A DNA stretch of 6,119 nt, from NCBI GenBank assembly GCA_034665545.1, contig JAXDFO010000312.1:1-6119 (forward strand), read 5' to 3'. The position numbers and the translations under genes were made by a program. Within the stretch, counting starts at the first letter, position 1, and every line of letters starts with the position of its first letter. The notes under the pieces are model-generated. The model was not told where the DNA came from. It made no database searches and saw only the letters and a list, made by a program, of their open reading frames with translations. Positions 4,865-6,119 of this stretch are shown here, in pieces. The stretch comes from DASYML01 sp034665545. GTDB lineage: Bacteria > Acidobacteriota > Blastocatellia > Pyrinomonadales > Pyrinomonadaceae.

Positions 4865-6119
4865 ATGAAAAGTATGCTGGCGATAATATTGGTCCTGTCG
4901 GTGTGCGTTTGCGCTCTGGCCCAGACCCCTCTGCGCAAGAATAGCGCGGCTGTTGTTCCGCCTCCTAATTACTGGCCCATTGAAAAGAGCCGGGCGATTC
5001 TGGACAAGATGCAGCCGATACGGCTCTCGCCGGACCTCTCGCAGTTGAGCGCGGGCGAGCGCGTGGCCGTCAGCAAACTGCTCAAGGTGGGCCAAATATT
5101 TCAAGACCTCTACGAGCACCAGCGTCATGCTCAGGCGCGCTCCTCGCTCAAAGAGTTGGAGCAGCTTGACAGGCGTGCGAGCGCGCATGCGCTGACGCAA
5201 AACTTGCTGACGATTTATCGTTTGAACCAGGGACCGATTGCGGCGACGCTCGACAATAAGCGCGAGCCGTTCCTGAACGTTGACCCCGTGCAGCCCGGCA
5301 AGAACATGTACCCGTGGGGCGTGACAAAGCAGGAGGTGGAAACTTTTCTCGCGGCGCATCCCGAACAGCGCGATTCTATTCTGGACCTGCGCACGGTGGT
5401 CCGTCGTTCGACTGCGGAAAATCTTCAACGCGACCTCGCCAAGCTCAGGCAATACCCCGCGCTCGATACTTTGCATCCGGGCCTGAAATTGGACCTGGAA
5501 CGCTTGCTCTCTCAGCGCGATGCCAAAGGCTTTTACGCGGTCCCTTATTCCGTGGCTTATGCCGACGAATTAATCCGCGCGCATGGATTGCTCAACGAGG
5601 CCGCAGACGCTCTGCAAAAGGATGATGCGGAGTTCGCTGGCTACCTGCGCAATCGCGGGCGCGATCTTTTGTCGGATGATTACGAGTCGGGCGATGCTTC
5701 GTGGGTCACTGGACACTTCAAGAATTTGAACGCGCAGATAGGCTCCTATGAGGTCTACGATGATGAACTCTTCGGAGTCAAGACGTTCTTCGCCTTTAGC
5801 CTGCTCAGCATGCGCCAGCAGGAGACGACGGAGTTGCGCCAGGCTTTAAAGGGATTGCAAGCTCTCGAAGAATCGCTTCCATACGACCATCATAAGAAGG
5901 TGAAGGAAGACATTCCCGTTGGCGTCTACGATGTCATAGCGGACTTCGGGCAGGCGCGCGGCGGCAACACCGCGACCATTCTCCCCAACGAAAATTATCT
6001 TGCGCGCAGGTATGGCCGGACCATTTTGTTGCGCGCGAACATCATGCGAAACCCGGACCTCTTCGACGCCACCTCGCACGTCTGGGAGGCTGCGGTCGGA
6101 CCAGCGCATAAGAATGAGT
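4865..6119 (+). CDS. Exported M49-like (dipeptidyl-peptidase III-like) metallopeptidase, 3'-truncated
   Basis: The frame has no stop before the window ends, leaving 418 codons of a longer gene. Residues 1-19 form a signal peptide: K2, a hydrophobic core MLAIILVLSVCVC, then ALA before Q20, a signal peptidase I site. The Cys residues at 14 and 16 do not make a good lipobox. The body is mostly helical and charged. IGSYEVYDDELFGVKTFF (292-309) and a later stretch with VYDVIADFGQARGGNTA (354-370) and ILPNEN (372-377) resemble bacterial M49/DPP III-like proteins, which have a similar YE-Y-DELFG segment ahead of the zinc-binding HExxGH-type site. That site is expected just past the window edge, so catalysis cannot be confirmed. 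The likely role is cleaving peptides in the periplasm. It lies 35 bases after the response regulator and may be co-transcribed. Family call is moderate; coding status and export are firm. Confidence 0.75.
   Translation, partial: MKSMLAIILVLSVCVCALAQTPLRKNSAAVVPPPNYWPIEKSRAILDKMQPIRLSPDLSQLSAGERVAVSKLLKVGQIFQDLYEHQRHAQARSSLKELEQLDRRASAHALTQNLLTIYRLNQGPIAATLDNKREPFLNVDPVQPGKNMYPWGVTKQEVETFLAAHPEQRDSILDLRTVVRRSTAENLQRDLAKLRQYPALDTLHPGLKLDLERLLSQRDAKGFYAVPYSVAYADELIRAHGLLNEAADALQKDDAEFAGYLRNRGRDLLSDDYESGDASWVTGHFKNLNAQIGSYEVYDDELFGVKTFFAFSLLSMRQQETTELRQALKGLQALEESLPYDHHKKVKEDIPVGVYDVIADFGQARGGNTATILPNENYLARRYGRTILLRANIMRNPDLFDATSHVWEAAVGPAHKNE

Noticed and set aside
4847..5476. Long open frame (209 codons) on the minus strand
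   Set aside because: It lies antisense to the M49-like gene, whose signal peptide, ribosome site and family motifs make the + strand the coding one.

Overview
All genes in this 6.1 kb window are read from the + strand. It looks like a piece of a chromosome from a moderately GC-rich free-living bacterium, with short intergenic gaps and sigma70-type promoters. A Tes-like radical SAM gene, a stand-alone bS21 gene, a surE-pcm pair and a secreted M49-like peptidase together would fit the Acidobacteriota (Blastocatellia-like). That placement is an inference from protein flavour only, because no marker gene in the window settles it.

Layout. (1) Positions 2-1426 hold the 3' part of a radical SAM gene of the tetraether/membrane-spanning lipid synthase (Tes/MJ0619-like) type; its N-terminus with the SAM cluster cysteines lies outside the window. 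A hairpin followed by T residues ends it. (2) Positions 1638-1841 hold rpsU (ribosomal protein bS21), with its own promoter at about 1544-1573. (3) Positions 2002-4168 hold a likely operon: surE (nucleotidase), pcm (protein-L-isoaspartate methyltransferase) and a dedA-family membrane protein. The gaps are 42 and 15 bases, and the last two genes start with TTG. (4) Positions 4235-4308 hold tRNA-Pro(CGG), a self-contained unit with a near-consensus promoter 20 bases after dedA and a clear intrinsic terminator. (5) Positions 4389 (or 4440)-4829 hold a stand-alone receiver-domain response regulator whose perfect TATAAT box sits so close to the first ATG that a leaderless mRNA is possible. (6) From 4865 to the window end runs an unfinished gene for an exported protein resembling M49 (dipeptidyl-peptidase III-like) metallopeptidases. 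It has no stop within the window and is cut before the expected zinc site.

How the parts relate. surE and pcm are a classic pair linked to stress survival and repair of aged proteins. The dedA gene adds a membrane-lipid transport function, probably on the same transcript. The radical SAM enzyme, if it is a true Tes/Mss homologue, would act on membrane lipid chains. rpsU and tRNA-Pro are translation genes in separate transcription units. I see no mobile elements, CRISPR arrays, phage genes or defence systems. The least settled items are the radical SAM enzyme, the M49-like protein and two questions of translation start (surE and the response regulator).
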